The notes under the pieces: model-generated | Database searches by the model: none | What the model was told of the DNA's origin: nothing | What the model saw: only the letters and a program-made list of their open reading frames with translations | Position numbers and translations under genes: made by a program | In this document: positions 25,659 through 34,798 of the stretch, piece by piece | Position numbering within the stretch: position 1 is the first letter of the stretch | Layout of the letters: every line of letters starts with the position of its first letter | From: Neoroseomonas oryzicola | GTDB taxonomy: Bacteria; Pseudomonadota; Alphaproteobacteria; Acetobacterales; Acetobacteraceae | Length of the DNA: 64,000 nt | Assembly: GCF_012163135.1 (NCBI RefSeq) | Contig: NZ_JAAVUP010000001.1 | Span: forward strand, 372,001 to 436,000 | Reading direction: 5' to 3'

Positions 25659-26971
25659 CAGCCGCGGATCTTCGCGACGGCGTCCTCGAGCGAGACCTCC
25701 GCGCGTTCCCCGGTGGCCCGGCGCTTGAGTTCGACCTTGCCGGCCGCGGCCCCGCGCGGGCCGACGATCGCCTGCCAGGGGAAGCCCATCAGGTCGGCGT
25801 CGGCGAACTTCTCGCCGGCGCGGGCGCTGCGGTCGTCATAGACGACCTCGTCGCCCAGGCGCGCATAGAGCGTCTCGCACATCGCATCCGTCGCCGCGTC
25901 GCCGGGGCGCAGGTTGAGGATCGCGGCCGACCAGGGTGCGACCGCGTCGGGCCACTTGATGCCGGCCTCGTCGTGGTTCGCCTCGATCAGCGCGCCCACC
26001 AGGCGGGAGACGCCGATACCGTAGGATCCCATCTCCGGAATCACCGGCACGCCGTCCGGACCGGTCACCGACAGGCCGAGCGGCGCGCTGTACTTGGTGC
26101 CGAAGAAGAAGATGTGCCCGACCTCGATGCCGCGCCCTTCGCGGCGGCGCGCTTCCGGCACCGCGGCCCAGGCGGCCTCGTCATGCATCTCGTCTGTCGC
26201 GGCATAGGTCGCGGTGACGCGGTCGAAGAAGGCCTTCAGCCCGTCCACATCGTCGAAGGACACGTTGGACCCCGCCCAATCCGTCTCCTCGTAGCCCGCG
26301 TCGTAGAAGACGCCGCTCTCCCCGGTCTCGGCCAGGATGATGAACTCATGGGACAGCTTCCCGCCGATCGGCCCGGTATCGGCGCGCATCGGCACCGCCG
26401 TCAGTCCCATGCGCTGGAAGGTGCGCAGATAGGCTAGGAACATCTGCCGGTAGGAGTGCTCGCCGCCTTCCTTGTTCAGGTCGAAGGAATAGGCGTCCTT
26501 CATCAGGAATTCGCGGCCGCGCATCACGCCGAAGCGCGGGCGCACCTCGTCGCGGAACTTCCACTGGATGTGGTAGAGGTTGCGCGGCAAATCGCGGTAG
26601 GACTTGGCGAACTGCTTGAAGATGTCGGTGACCATTTCCTCGTTGGTCGGGCCGAACAGCATCTCCCGCTCATGCCGGTCGCGGATGCGCAGCATCTCCT
26701 TGCCGTAGTCGTCGTAGCGGCCGGACTCCCGCCACAGCTCGGCCGGCTGGATGGTCGGCATCAGGATTTCCTGCGCGCCGGCGCGGTCCTGCTCCTCGCG
26801 CACGATCTGCTCGACCTTGCGCAGCACGCGCAGCCCGGCCGGCAGCCAGGCGTAGATCCCGGCGGAGGTCTGCCGGATCAGCCCGGCGCGCAGCATCAGG
26901 CGGTGGGAGGCGATCTGCGCCTCGGCCGGGGTTTCCTTGAGCGTGGGCAGGAAGGCGCGGGAGAGGCGCAA
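25658..26971 (-). CDS. proS: Prolyl-tRNA synthetase, short alphaproteobacterial type
   Basis: 437 residues against about 570 in E. coli: the editing insertion is missing, as known for alphaproteobacterial enzymes. Class II motifs are present ([20 protein letters not shown] region, [23 protein letters not shown] motif 2 seen as [16 protein letters not shown], and [16 protein letters not shown] as motif 3). The start is TTG at 26971, giving [19 protein letters not shown], which matches the usual N terminus, with GAAGGA seven bases upstream. First gene of a unit with lolC and lolD. Confidence 0.96.
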   Translation of the reverse strand: MRLSRAFLPTLKETPAEAQIASHRLMLRAGLIRQTSAGIYAWLPAGLRVLRKVEQIVREEQDRAGAQEILMPTIQPAELWRESGRYDDYGKEMLRIRDRHEREMLFGPTNEEMVTDIFKQFAKSYRDLPRNLYHIQWKFRDEVRPRFGVMRGREFLMKDAYSFDLNKEGGEHSYRQMFLAYLRTFQRMGLTAVPMRADTGPIGGKLSHEFIILAETGESGVFYDAGYEETDWAGSNVSFDDVDGLKAFFDRVTATYAATDEMHDEAAWAAVPEARRREGRGIEVGHIFFFGTKYSAPLGLSVTGPDGVPVIPEMGSYGIGVSRLVGALIEANHDEAGIKWPDAVAPWSAAILNLRPGDAATDAMCETLYARLGDEVVYDDRSARAGEKFADADLMGFPWQAIVGPRGAAAGKVELKRRATGERAEVSLEDAVAKIRG

Positions 26972-27169
26972 GGTTCAATCCTTCGCGGCGATCGGCTGTG
27001 GAATCGGGCGCGAACCTAGCGATGCGGCGGGGTCGCCGGAAGGGGCCGCGGGACATCCCGCATTGGGAAAGAACAAGTCTCGATGCTGCATCGCAGCGAC
27101 ATTTTCGGTCGCAAGAAGGCCAGAAGCACTCACTTTATGCTTGAGGCCGCCAGCCGCGGCCGTTAAGAC
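26972..27169 (-). other. proS leader region
   Basis: About 200 bases between the proS TTG start and the T-run of the small-RNA candidate. It must hold the proS promoter. I see no clear -35/-10 pair and no T-box-like element. Confidence 0.4.
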
Positions 27170-27204
27170 AAAAAAAAAGGGCCGCGCCCCAGAGGTCGCG
27201 GCCC
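27170..27204 (-). terminator. Rho-independent terminator
   Basis: Minus strand: an 8-bp perfect GC stem (27204-27179) followed by nine Ts at 27178-27170. Among the strongest intrinsic terminators in the window. Confidence 0.8.
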
Positions 27205-27312
27205 AAGTTTAGGGAGGAAACGCCAGTCACACGGCAGGAAGAGAACCAACCTCTTCCTGAGACCAAGGATGGTCGGCCGGGGCTCGGCGAACAACGGAAA
27301 ATACCCGTGTGC
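27170..27312 (-). ncRNA. Candidate structured small RNA with its own terminator
   Basis: Read on the minus strand, CACACGG (27311-27305) pairs with CCGTGTG (27234-27228). Inside the closed region come a 4-bp stem, a GACCA/TGGTC hairpin (27274-27261) and a perfect 9-bp hairpin CAGGAAGAG/CTCTTCCTG (27259-27235), arranged like a multi-branch junction with stems stacked end to end. Then comes a terminator, GGGCCGCG, ten bases, CGCGGCCC, and nine Ts. No convincing reading frame fits. It lies between the end of the DUF1467 unit, which has its own terminator, and proS. It does not match SRP RNA, tmRNA or RNase P features. Function unknown; 5' end uncertain. Confidence 0.5.
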
Positions 27313-27318
27313 AGGATC

Positions 27319-27340
27319 AAAAAAGCGGCGTTCAGCCGCT
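27319..27340 (-). terminator. Terminator of the nuo-to-DUF1467 unit
   Basis: Minus strand AGCGGC, five bases, GCCGCT, then TTTTT, about 50 bases after the DUF1467 stop. A second stem, GTGCAGG/CCTGCAC (27348-27342 with 27315-27309), encloses it and overlaps the small-RNA outer stem, so alternative folds are possible. Confidence 0.65.
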
Positions 27341-27388
27341 CCCTGCACTTTTCTCGCTCAAATCCCCACCAAACCGCTCAATCGATGA

Positions 27389-27652
27389 TCAGTCCGCGGG
27401 CATGGCGAGGATGCCCGTGCGGAAGGACAGCCATTCGCTCTGCACCATGTACCAGATGCCGACCCAGATGACGGCGGCGAGCACCGTGGTCGCGAGGGCC
27501 TTCCACCCCAGATTCGCGGCGACCGGCGCCCCGCGCCAGCCGCCTGCGGCCGGATCGCCCTCGGAATCGGGGCGCGTGCCGATGGGCAGGACGCAGAACA
27601 GCACCGTCCACCAGACCAGCAGATAGACCACGATACCGGTAAACCAGGTCAT
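27389..27652 (-). CDS. DUF1467 family small membrane protein
   Basis: 87 residues with two hydrophobic segments (GIVVYLLVWWTVLFCVLPIG and a second around residues 55-72). The motif WWTVLFCVLPIGTRPDSEGD is typical of DUF1467, a family found almost only in alphaproteobacteria beside rnj or proS. Function is unknown. It is the last gene of the long minus-strand unit. Confidence 0.85.
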   Translation of the reverse strand: MTWFTGIVVYLLVWWTVLFCVLPIGTRPDSEGDPAAGGWRGAPVAANLGWKALATTVLAAVIWVGIWYMVQSEWLSFRTGILAMPAD

Positions 27653-27716
27653 GCGCGCCGAACCCCTGCACTTGGCCCGCGCTGCCTAGTCCCGGGGGTA
27701 GCAGGGGGCAAGGGCC

Positions 27717-28610
27717 TCAGCGCCGCCCGGCGACCTGGCGCAGCCGGTCGACGACCGCCGGCGCGAAGGGCGATTCGGCCGGCAGGCCCTGTTCGCGCGC
27801 AAAGGCGGTCAGCGCGACGCGGATCGCCGGGCTGTCCCGGCCATCGACCGGACCGATCCAGGACCCGCGCGCGGCAAGCGTCGATTGTGCGAAGCGGACC
27901 AGGGCGCGGTCGACCGGCGGGACCGGCCCGCGCGCCGTTTCGCCTCGGACGCGGCCGAGGGCCTGGCGCGCCGCGGCCGGCGGCACGCGTCCCTGCAGGG
28001 CAGCCCGATACCGCGCCGCGGCGGCGACGCCCCGCTGTTCCGCGATCGTGAAGCGCGCGAGGGCCTCGGCCTCGTCGCGCGCGGTTCCCTCTCCCGCGAC
28101 CTGCAGCATGGCGAGCGCGAACTGCGCCTGCGGCAGGCCTCGTTCGGCCGCGCGCTGGAACCAGACGGCCGCCCAGGCAACGTCGCGGGCCGTGCCGTCC
28201 CCGGCCTCGAGGAGCTGTGCCAGGCGATATTGCGCTTCGGGTTGGCCCTGCTGGGCGGCGCGCTGCAGCCAGACCAAGGCAGCAGCGGCATCGCGCGAGC
28301 CGCCGGCGCCGCTCAGATGGCCGTGAGCCAGCATCAGTTGCGCGTCCGGGTCGCCGAGCTGCGCCGCCTGCTCGACGAGGCGCGCGGCCCCCTCGGGGTC
28401 CGCTGGACGGTTGCCGCGGGGCGACATCAACGCCACGGCGGAACGCTGCAGCCGGGCCCCTTCCCTCAGGTCGGTGGCGCTCGGCGCGGGCGGGGGCGTG
28501 CTGGGAACCGCTGTCGTCGCGGGGGTCTCGATCAGCGCGCAGCCGCCCGCGGCAAGCAGCGTCGCGACCAGGGCGAAGACGCGCAGGGCATGGCAGGACA
28601 ACCGAGCCAT
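27717..28610 (-). CDS. Lipoprotein with Sel1 repeats and a peptidoglycan-binding-like C terminus
   Basis: 297 residues from MARLSCHALRV; a longer frame begins at 28733 but overlaps rnj. The signal ends LLAAGGC, a fair lipobox. At least three Sel1-type TPR repeats follow (AAQLGDPDAQLMLAHGHLSG; AAQQGQPEAQYRLAQLLEAG; AAERGLPQAQFALAMLQVAG). The last 60 residues (GPVDGRDSPAIRVALTAFA) resemble a peptidoglycan-binding domain. A scaffold role at the cell envelope is likely. It follows rnj in the same unit. Confidence 0.8.
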   Translation of the reverse strand: MARLSCHALRVFALVATLLAAGGCALIETPATTAVPSTPPPAPSATDLREGARLQRSAVALMSPRGNRPADPEGAARLVEQAAQLGDPDAQLMLAHGHLSGAGGSRDAAAALVWLQRAAQQGQPEAQYRLAQLLEAGDGTARDVAWAAVWFQRAAERGLPQAQFALAMLQVAGEGTARDEAEALARFTIAEQRGVAAAARYRAALQGRVPPAAARQALGRVRGETARGPVPPVDRALVRFAQSTLAARGSWIGPVDGRDSPAIRVALTAFAREQGLPAESPFAPAVVDRLRQVAGRR

Positions 28611-28659
28611 GCGGCGATCGTAGCGCGCCGGCCGCCCCAAGGTCACGCCGCCCGACGCG

Positions 28660-30306
28660 TCAGACGCGCAGGAGGTGAACCTCGACGGTCGGCCGCTTGC
28701 GCAGCCGGCGCCCGACCGCCTTGCGGACGGCACTGCGCACCGCCTCGCGCAACTGGTCGTCCTCGCGCTTCAGCGCGGCGGGCATGTCGCCGACCGCGCG
28801 GCGCAGATCCTCGGCGATCAGGCCGGGGTCGGGGTCGCCCATCTCGAACAGCCCAGGCGCCGAGATCTGCGGGCTGCCGAGCACCCTGCCCTGCCCATCC
28901 ACCGCCAGCGAGGCCATCACCACGCCGTTGAACATCATCCGCCGACGCGCGGCGAGCAGGCTGCCGTCGATCGGGATCAGCCGGTCCCCGTCCACCGCCA
29001 GGCGGCCGGTCGGGATCCCTTCCACCACCTCCGGCCGGTTGCCCGACAGGCGCAGCACGTCGCCATCCTCGATCAGGAACGGCTTCGCGCCGCAATCGGT
29101 GGCGAGGGCGGCATGTTCCTGCATGTGCCGCCATTCGCCGTGCACCGGCACGGAAAAGCGCGGTTTCACCAGCGCATAGAGGCGGCGCAGCTCGTCCCGC
29201 GCCGGATGGCCGGAGACATGGACCATGTGGTCCTCATCCGTCATCACCCGGCAGCCGCGGCGGGCGAGGCCGTCCTGCACGCGCTGGATGGCACGCTCAT
29301 TCCCCGGGATCCGGCGGGAGGAGAAGATCACCGTGTCACCCTCCCCCAGCGCGATGTTGGGGTGGGTGTCCTCGGCGATCTTGGCCATGGCCGAGCGCGG
29401 TTCGCCCTGGCTGCCGGTGCAGATCAGCAGGATCTCGTCGTCGGGGAGGAAGCCTGCCTCCTCCTCCGGAACGAAGGGCGAGATGGACTTCAGGTAGCCG
29501 CAGTCGCGCGCCGCCTGCTCGATGTTCCGCAGCGAACGGCCGAACAGCGACACCTGCCGTCCGGCGGCGCGGCCCGCGAGCGCGATCGATTCCAGCCGCG
29601 CCACGTTCGAGGCGAAGCCGGTCACCGCCACGCGCCCCTTGAGGCCGCGGATCAGCGCGGCGAGGTTGCGCCGGACATCCGCCTCGCTGCCCGAATGGCC
29701 CTCCACCATGGCGTTGGTGGAATCGCAGACCATGGCGAGCACGCCTTCCTCGCCGAGAGCGGCGAAGGCGGCCTCATCCGTCCGGGGGCCGACCAGCGGG
29801 TCGGGGTCGAGCTTCCAGTCGCCGGTGTGCAGCACGATGCCGTGGCGCGTGCGGAGCACCAGCGCCTGGGATTCCGGCACGGAATGCGCGACAGGCATGA
29901 ACTCGCAGTCGAAGGGCCCGAGGCGGAAGCGCCCGCGCGGCTGGATCACCTCGAGCGGCACCTCATGGATGATGCCGGCCTCGGTCAGCTTGCGCGTCAG
30001 CACCGCCGCGGCGAAGGGCGTGGCGAGCACCTTGCAGCGGAACTGCCGCCAGAGATGCGCGACGGCGCCGAGGTGATCCTCATGCGCGTGGGTGATGACC
30101 ATGCCGACCAGGCGGTCGCGGTGTTCCGCGAGCCAGGTGGGATCCGGCACCATGACGTCCACTTCGGGATTGTCCGCCCCGGCGAAGCCGAGGCCGCAAT
30201 CGACCGCGAGCAGCGCATCGTCACAGCGATAGACGTTGAGATTCATGCCGATCTCGCCCGTCCCGCCGAGCGGGATGAAAGCGAGGTCGCCGGTTACTGC
30301 GTTCAT
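28660..30306 (-). CDS. rnj: Ribonuclease J
   Basis: 548 residues. The metallo-beta-lactamase motif THAHEDH is at 72-78, the beta-CASP domain follows (TGSQGEPRSAMAKIAE, then the later HVSGHP motif), and a C-terminal domain ends the protein. RNase J has 5'-to-3' exonuclease and endonuclease activity in mRNA decay and rRNA maturation. The placement behind coaX is conserved in alphaproteobacteria. Five bases separate it from the coaX stop. Confidence 0.95.
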   Translation of the reverse strand: MNAVTGDLAFIPLGGTGEIGMNLNVYRCDDALLAVDCGLGFAGADNPEVDVMVPDPTWLAEHRDRLVGMVITHAHEDHLGAVAHLWRQFRCKVLATPFAAAVLTRKLTEAGIIHEVPLEVIQPRGRFRLGPFDCEFMPVAHSVPESQALVLRTRHGIVLHTGDWKLDPDPLVGPRTDEAAFAALGEEGVLAMVCDSTNAMVEGHSGSEADVRRNLAALIRGLKGRVAVTGFASNVARLESIALAGRAAGRQVSLFGRSLRNIEQAARDCGYLKSISPFVPEEEAGFLPDDEILLICTGSQGEPRSAMAKIAEDTHPNIALGEGDTVIFSSRRIPGNERAIQRVQDGLARRGCRVMTDEDHMVHVSGHPARDELRRLYALVKPRFSVPVHGEWRHMQEHAALATDCGAKPFLIEDGDVLRLSGNRPEVVEGIPTGRLAVDGDRLIPIDGSLLAARRRMMFNGVVMASLAVDGQGRVLGSPQISAPGLFEMGDPDPGLIAEDLRRAVGDMPAALKREDDQLREAVRSAVRKAVGRRLRKRPTVEVHLLRV

Positions 30307-30311
30307 GTCGT

Positions 30312-31130
30312 TCAGTCGGAATCCGATCGCAGCGGGTCGCGCAGCGCAGAATGGTGGAAGACGGGGACCGGGTTGCGGTCGGCGAGGAGGCGAAGGCCCT
30401 CAAGCGTGATGTCGGGGTCGGTCCGCTCGATGGCAAGGGTGCCCTCGGCAAAGAGTGGCGCGAGGCCGCCGGTCGCGATGACCTTCAGCGGATTGCCGTA
30501 CTCGGCCTTGATGCGCGCGACCAGGCCCTCGATCAGCCCGACATAGCCCCAGTAGATGCCGGACTGCATGGCCGGCACGGTCGAACGCCCGATCACCGCC
30601 TGCGGACGGCCGATGCCGATGCGCGGCAGGCGGGCGGCGGCCTTGTGCAGGGCCTCGATCGACAGGTTGATCCCCGGCGCGATGACGCCGCCGAGATAGG
30701 CGCCGTCGCTGTCCACCACGTCGAAGGTGGTGGCGGTGCCGAAGTCGATCACCATCAGCGGGCCGCCGTAATGGTGGTGGCTCGCCAGCGCGTTCAGCAG
30801 GCGGTCGGCGCCGACCTCGTTGGGCTGGTCGACGCGGATCTGGAAGCCCCAGTTGAGCGGCGCGCGGGCGACCAGGGGCTCGGTGTCGAACCAGTCGCGG
30901 CAGAGCCGGCGGAGGTTGTAGAGCGCCGCCGGCACCACGGTCCCGATGACGCAGCGGGTGACGTCGTTGGCGTTGATCCCGCTGTGCTGGAACAGCGCGA
31001 GCAGCCACACCGCGTATTCGTCCGAGGTCCTGTCCGCACGGGTCGCGATGCGCCAGCGGCCGCGCCATTCCTTCCCGTCATGGACGGCGAAGACGACATT
31101 GGTGTTGCCGGCGTCGACGGCGAGCAGCAT
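30312..31130 (-). CDS. coaX: Type III pantothenate kinase
   Basis: 272 residues starting [19 protein letters not shown], the first phosphate-binding motif of the ASKHA fold. [20 protein letters not shown] and [12 protein letters not shown] complete the active site. It phosphorylates pantothenate, the first step of coenzyme A synthesis. The start shares a base with the birA stop (TGATG), so the two are coupled. Confidence 0.95.
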   Translation of the reverse strand: MLLAVDAGNTNVVFAVHDGKEWRGRWRIATRADRTSDEYAVWLLALFQHSGINANDVTRCVIGTVVPAALYNLRRLCRDWFDTEPLVARAPLNWGFQIRVDQPNEVGADRLLNALASHHHYGGPLMVIDFGTATTFDVVDSDGAYLGGVIAPGINLSIEALHKAAARLPRIGIGRPQAVIGRSTVPAMQSGIYWGYVGLIEGLVARIKAEYGNPLKVIATGGLAPLFAEGTLAIERTDPDITLEGLRLLADRNPVPVFHHSALRDPLRSDSD

Positions 31131-31864
31131 CAGGCAACCTCCCCGGAGGCGACGGCATGGACGCGACCGCCGCTGGCAAGCAGCAGGCTGCCATCTTCGG
31201 CCAGGCCTGCGAAACGGCCGGCTATCTCGGCGCCCTGGCGGCGGATGGCAAGATGGGTGTCGAGGGCAGGCCCGCGGGCCAGCCAGGCGGCGAGGACGGG
31301 GCCGAAGCCCTCCAGCGCGCGTTCGGTCCGGCGGCGGTCTATGGCGCTCAGCAGCGCCTCGGCAAAGACTTCGGGCACCGGGGGCGCGATGCCGGTCTCC
31401 GCAAGGCAGGCGGTCCGGCGCCCCGGCACCTCCGGCGCATGCGCCAGATTCACCCCGATGCCGATCGACAGCCAGGCAATGCCGCCCTCCGACGTGGCCG
31501 AGGCTTCCGTGAGGATGCCGGCCGCCTTGGCGCCGCCAAGCAATAGGTCGTTCGGCCACTTCAACGACAGGATGGTCGGGTCCGGCAGCAAAGGCGCGAC
31601 GGCGTCGGCAAGCGCGACGGCGGCCAGCAGCGACCATTGCGGCGCATGCCGCATCGGCTCGGCCGGGCGCAGCAGCATGGTGATGTGCAGGTTGCCCGAA
31701 GGCCCTTCCCAGGACCGCCCCTGCGTGCCCCGTCCCGCCGTCTGGCGGCGGGCGAGGACCGCGAGGCCGTCAGGTTCCCCCGCGTCCGCCAGTCGCGCCA
31801 CGAGGTCCGAGGTGCTCGGCAGCGCCTCGTGGACGCGGAGGCGGAAGCGGTGCGCCGCCGTCAC
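31130..31864 (-). CDS. birA: Biotin-protein ligase, class I (no DNA-binding domain)
   Basis: 244 residues from a GTG that overlaps the nuoN stop (GTGA). The biotinyl-AMP loop is GRGTQGRSW at 44-52, and [18 protein letters not shown] holds the catalytic lysine. It activates biotin and attaches it to carboxylases. There is no N-terminal helix-turn-helix, so it is not the E. coli-type repressor. It has long been seen between nuoN and coaX in alphaproteobacteria. Confidence 0.94.
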   Translation of the reverse strand: MTAAHRFRLRVHEALPSTSDLVARLADAGEPDGLAVLARRQTAGRGTQGRSWEGPSGNLHITMLLRPAEPMRHAPQWSLLAAVALADAVAPLLPDPTILSLKWPNDLLLGGAKAAGILTEASATSEGGIAWLSIGIGVNLAHAPEVPGRRTACLAETGIAPPVPEVFAEALLSAIDRRRTERALEGFGPVLAAWLARGPALDTHLAIRRQGAEIAGRFAGLAEDGSLLLASGGRVHAVASGEVA

Positions 31865-33282
31865 CCGAGCAGCGCGGCGACCGCCGCCTGCGCCGCCGCC
31901 ACCAGCGGCGCCGGGTAGAGGAAGAACAGCGTGGTGAAGACGCCCGAGGCCGTCATCACGAAGGAGACGCTCGCCGGACGCGGGTCGAGCGCGCCCGCCG
32001 TCTCGTCGAAGAACATCACCTTCACGATGCGCAGGTAGTAGAAGGCCGAGACGACCGAGGACAGCACGCCGACGATGGCGAGCGTCCAGAGACCCGCATC
32101 GATGGCCGCCTTGAAGACGAACATCTTGCCGAAGAAACCGGCGAGCGGCGGGATGCCGGCCATCGAGAACATGAAGATCGCCATCCACACGGCCATGGAC
32201 AGGTCGGTCCGCGCGAGGCCAGCGAGGTCCTCCACCCGCTCGACCGCCCTGCCCTGCCGGCGCATCGCCACCAGCACCGCGAAGGCGCCGAGGTTCATCA
32301 GCAGGTAAATCGCCATGTAGACGAGCAGGCCGCGCATGCCCGCCTCGGAGGCCGCGGCGAGGCCGACCAGCGCGTAGCCGACATGGCCGATCGAGGAATA
32401 GGCCATCAGTCGCTTGATGTTCGACTGCCCGATCGCCGCGAAGGCGCCGAGCACCATCGAGAGCAGCGAGATCAGCACGATCACCTGCTGCCACTGGCCG
32501 GCGAGGTCCCCGAAGGGTCCACCCAGCACGCGGGCGAACAGGCCGATCGCGGCGACCTTCGGCGCGGCGGCGAAGAAGGCCGTGACCGGGGTCGGCGCGC
32601 CCTCATAGACGTCGGGCGTCCACATGTGGAAGGGCACGGCCGAGACCTTGAAGGCCAGGCCGACGATCACGAACACCATGCCAACCACGAGGCCGGCGCT
32701 GGCCTTGGACGGATCCGACAGCGCATCGGCGATGCGGTCGAAATTCGTCGTGCCGGTGAAGCCATAGGTCAGCGAGGAGCCGTAGAGCAGCAGCCCCGAG
32801 GCCAGCGCACCCAGCACGAAATACTTGAGGCCCGCCTCGGCCGAGCGTTCATCGTCGCGGTTGAAGGCGGCGACGACATAGAGGCTGAGCGACAGCAGCT
32901 CGAGCCCGACATAGAGCGCCATCAGGTCGTTGGCCGAAACCATGACCATCATGCCGAGCGTCGCGAAGACCAACAGCACCGGATACTCGAAGCGGTCGAG
33001 CCCTTCCCGCGCATTGTAGTCGAGCGAGAGCACGACACCCGCCGCCGCGCCGATCAGGATCAGCACCTTGGCGAAGCGGGTGAAGGCGTCCGAGACGATC
33101 TGCCCGCCGAAGGCCGAACCTTCCGGCGCGCCGATCGCGAGCGCGGCGGCAAGCAGGAAGGCGCCGACCGCGGCCATGGCGCAGGCGAAATGCGTGTTGC
33201 GCTTCGGCAGCACGCCGATGCCGAGGATGGCGAGGCCGGAGAGCGCGAGCACCAGCTCCGGCAGGGCGAGGGTCCAGTTCAT
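31861..33282 (-). CDS. nuoN: NADH-quinone oxidoreductase subunit N
   Basis: 473 residues with about fourteen membrane helices, one of the three antiporter-like proton-pumping subunits of complex I. The conserved core includes [20 protein letters not shown], with the transport lysine, and [18 protein letters not shown]. It is the last nuo gene and overlaps birA by four bases. Confidence 0.96.
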   Translation of the reverse strand: MNWTLALPELVLALSGLAILGIGVLPKRNTHFACAMAAVGAFLLAAALAIGAPEGSAFGGQIVSDAFTRFAKVLILIGAAAGVVLSLDYNAREGLDRFEYPVLLVFATLGMMVMVSANDLMALYVGLELLSLSLYVVAAFNRDDERSAEAGLKYFVLGALASGLLLYGSSLTYGFTGTTNFDRIADALSDPSKASAGLVVGMVFVIVGLAFKVSAVPFHMWTPDVYEGAPTPVTAFFAAAPKVAAIGLFARVLGGPFGDLAGQWQQVIVLISLLSMVLGAFAAIGQSNIKRLMAYSSIGHVGYALVGLAAASEAGMRGLLVYMAIYLLMNLGAFAVLVAMRRQGRAVERVEDLAGLARTDLSMAVWMAIFMFSMAGIPPLAGFFGKMFVFKAAIDAGLWTLAIVGVLSSVVSAFYYLRIVKVMFFDETAGALDPRPASVSFVMTASGVFTTLFFLYPAPLVAAAQAAVAALLG

Positions 33283-33286
33283 CGGC

Positions 33287-34798
33287 TTACATCCCCGCCA
33301 GGCGGGCGGCGCCGAGCGCGGCTTCGTGCCGCACCACCAGGGCCGTGACCGAGGCTTCGAAGAAGGAGAGGAAGGTCTGCGGGGAAACGCCCATCCAGAT
33401 CGCGAGGAGGATGAGCGGCGCGAAGACCAGGTGCTCGCGCGGCGACATGTCGAGCAGCCCGCGAAGGTCGTCCTTCGTGATGCGCCCGAAGGCGACCCGC
33501 TTGTAGAGGTAGAGCATGTACGCCGCGCCCAGGATCATGCCGAGCGCCGCGCCGAAGGCGACGGTCGGGTTCCCCTTCCACGCCGCCACGATGACCAGCA
33601 ACTCGCCGGGGAAGCCGGCGAGGCCGGGCAGCGCGACCGAGGCCATGGTGAACAGCATGAAGACCAGCGCGTAGGACGGCATGATCTTCGCGACCCCGCC
33701 GTAGCGCGCGATCTCGCGCGAATGGACGCGGTCATAGAGCACGCCGACGCAGAGGAAGAGCGCCCCCGAGACCACGCCGTGCGAGAGCATGGTGAACAGC
33801 GCGCCGGACAGCCCCTGCACGTTGAAGGTGAAGATGCCGAGCGTGACGATGCCCATATGGGCGACCGACGAGTAGGCGATCAGCTTCTTCATGTCCTCCT
33901 GCGCCAGCGCCACGAGCGAGGTGTAGACGACCGCGACGATGGACAGGACGTAGATGGCCGGCGCGAAATCGGCCGAGGCATGCGGCAGCAGCGGCAGGCT
34001 GAAGCGCAGGAAGCCGTAGGCACCCATCTTCAGCAGCACGCCCGCCAGGATCACCGAACCCGCGGTCGGCGCCTCGACGTGGGCATCCGGCAGCCAGGTG
34101 TGGAAGGGCCACATCGGCACCTTCACCGCGAAGGAGGCGAAGAAGGCGAGGAAGATCCAGGTCTGCACCGCCGGCGGGATGGCGTGCTGGAACAGCGCCG
34201 GGATGTCGGTCGTGCCGGCGCGATACCACAGCAGCAGGATCGCCAGCAGCATCAGCACCGAGCCGAGCAGCGTATAGAGGAAGAACTTGAAGGACGCGTA
34301 GACGCGGCGCTTGCCGCCCCACACCCCGATGATGAGGAACATCGGGATCAGCACGCCTTCGAAGAACACGTAGAAGACGATGAAGTCGAGCGCGGCGAAC
34401 ATGCCGACCATCATCGTCTCGAGGACGAGGAAGGCGACCATGTACTCGCGCACGCGGGTCTGGATCGCGTCCCAGGACGCCAGCACGCAGATCGGGGTCA
34501 GCAGCGTCGAGAGCAGCACGAACAGCACCGAGATGCCGTCCACGCCCATGTGGTAGGTGATGCCGAAGTCCGTCAGCCAGTCCAGGCGCTCGACGAACTG
34601 GAAGCCCGGATCGGTCTTGTCGAAGCGGAACCACAGGATCAGCGACAGCGCGAAGACGATCAGGCTGGTCCACAGCGCCGCCCACCGCGCATTGTCGGCG
34701 ACGACCTTGTCCTCGCCCTTCAGGGTGAGAATGAAGACTGCCCCCGCCAGCGGCAGGAAGGTCAGCAGGCTGAGCAGCGGGAAGCCGGCGGCGTTCAT
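33287..34798 (-). CDS. nuoM: NADH-quinone oxidoreductase subunit M
   Basis: 503 residues, antiporter-like membrane subunit of complex I. Start [20 protein letters not shown]. Conserved parts include [37 protein letters not shown] with the pumping-path lysine and histidine, and [18 protein letters not shown]. The start overlaps the nuoL stop by ATGA. Confidence 0.96.
   Translation of the reverse strand: MNAAGFPLLSLLTFLPLAGAVFILTLKGEDKVVADNARWAALWTSLIVFALSLILWFRFDKTDPGFQFVERLDWLTDFGITYHMGVDGISVLFVLLSTLLTPICVLASWDAIQTRVREYMVAFLVLETMMVGMFAALDFIVFYVFFEGVLIPMFLIIGVWGGKRRVYASFKFFLYTLLGSVLMLLAILLLWYRAGTTDIPALFQHAIPPAVQTWIFLAFFASFAVKVPMWPFHTWLPDAHVEAPTAGSVILAGVLLKMGAYGFLRFSLPLLPHASADFAPAIYVLSIVAVVYTSLVALAQEDMKKLIAYSSVAHMGIVTLGIFTFNVQGLSGALFTMLSHGVVSGALFLCVGVLYDRVHSREIARYGGVAKIMPSYALVFMLFTMASVALPGLAGFPGELLVIVAAWKGNPTVAFGAALGMILGAAYMLYLYKRVAFGRITKDDLRGLLDMSPREHLVFAPLILLAIWMGVSPQTFLSFFEASVTALVVRHEAALGAARLAGM

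Noticed and set aside
27170..27312. SRP RNA, tmRNA, RNase P RNA or a T-box as the identity of the RNA candidate
   Set aside because: None of the hallmark sequences of these RNAs is present, the length is wrong for tmRNA and RNase P, and T-boxes are essentially Gram-positive elements.
27135..27348. Two short minus-strand frames of 61 codons in the proS-DUF1467 gap
   Set aside because: No ribosome site and no recognisable sequence; the stretch is explained better by a structured RNA and terminators.
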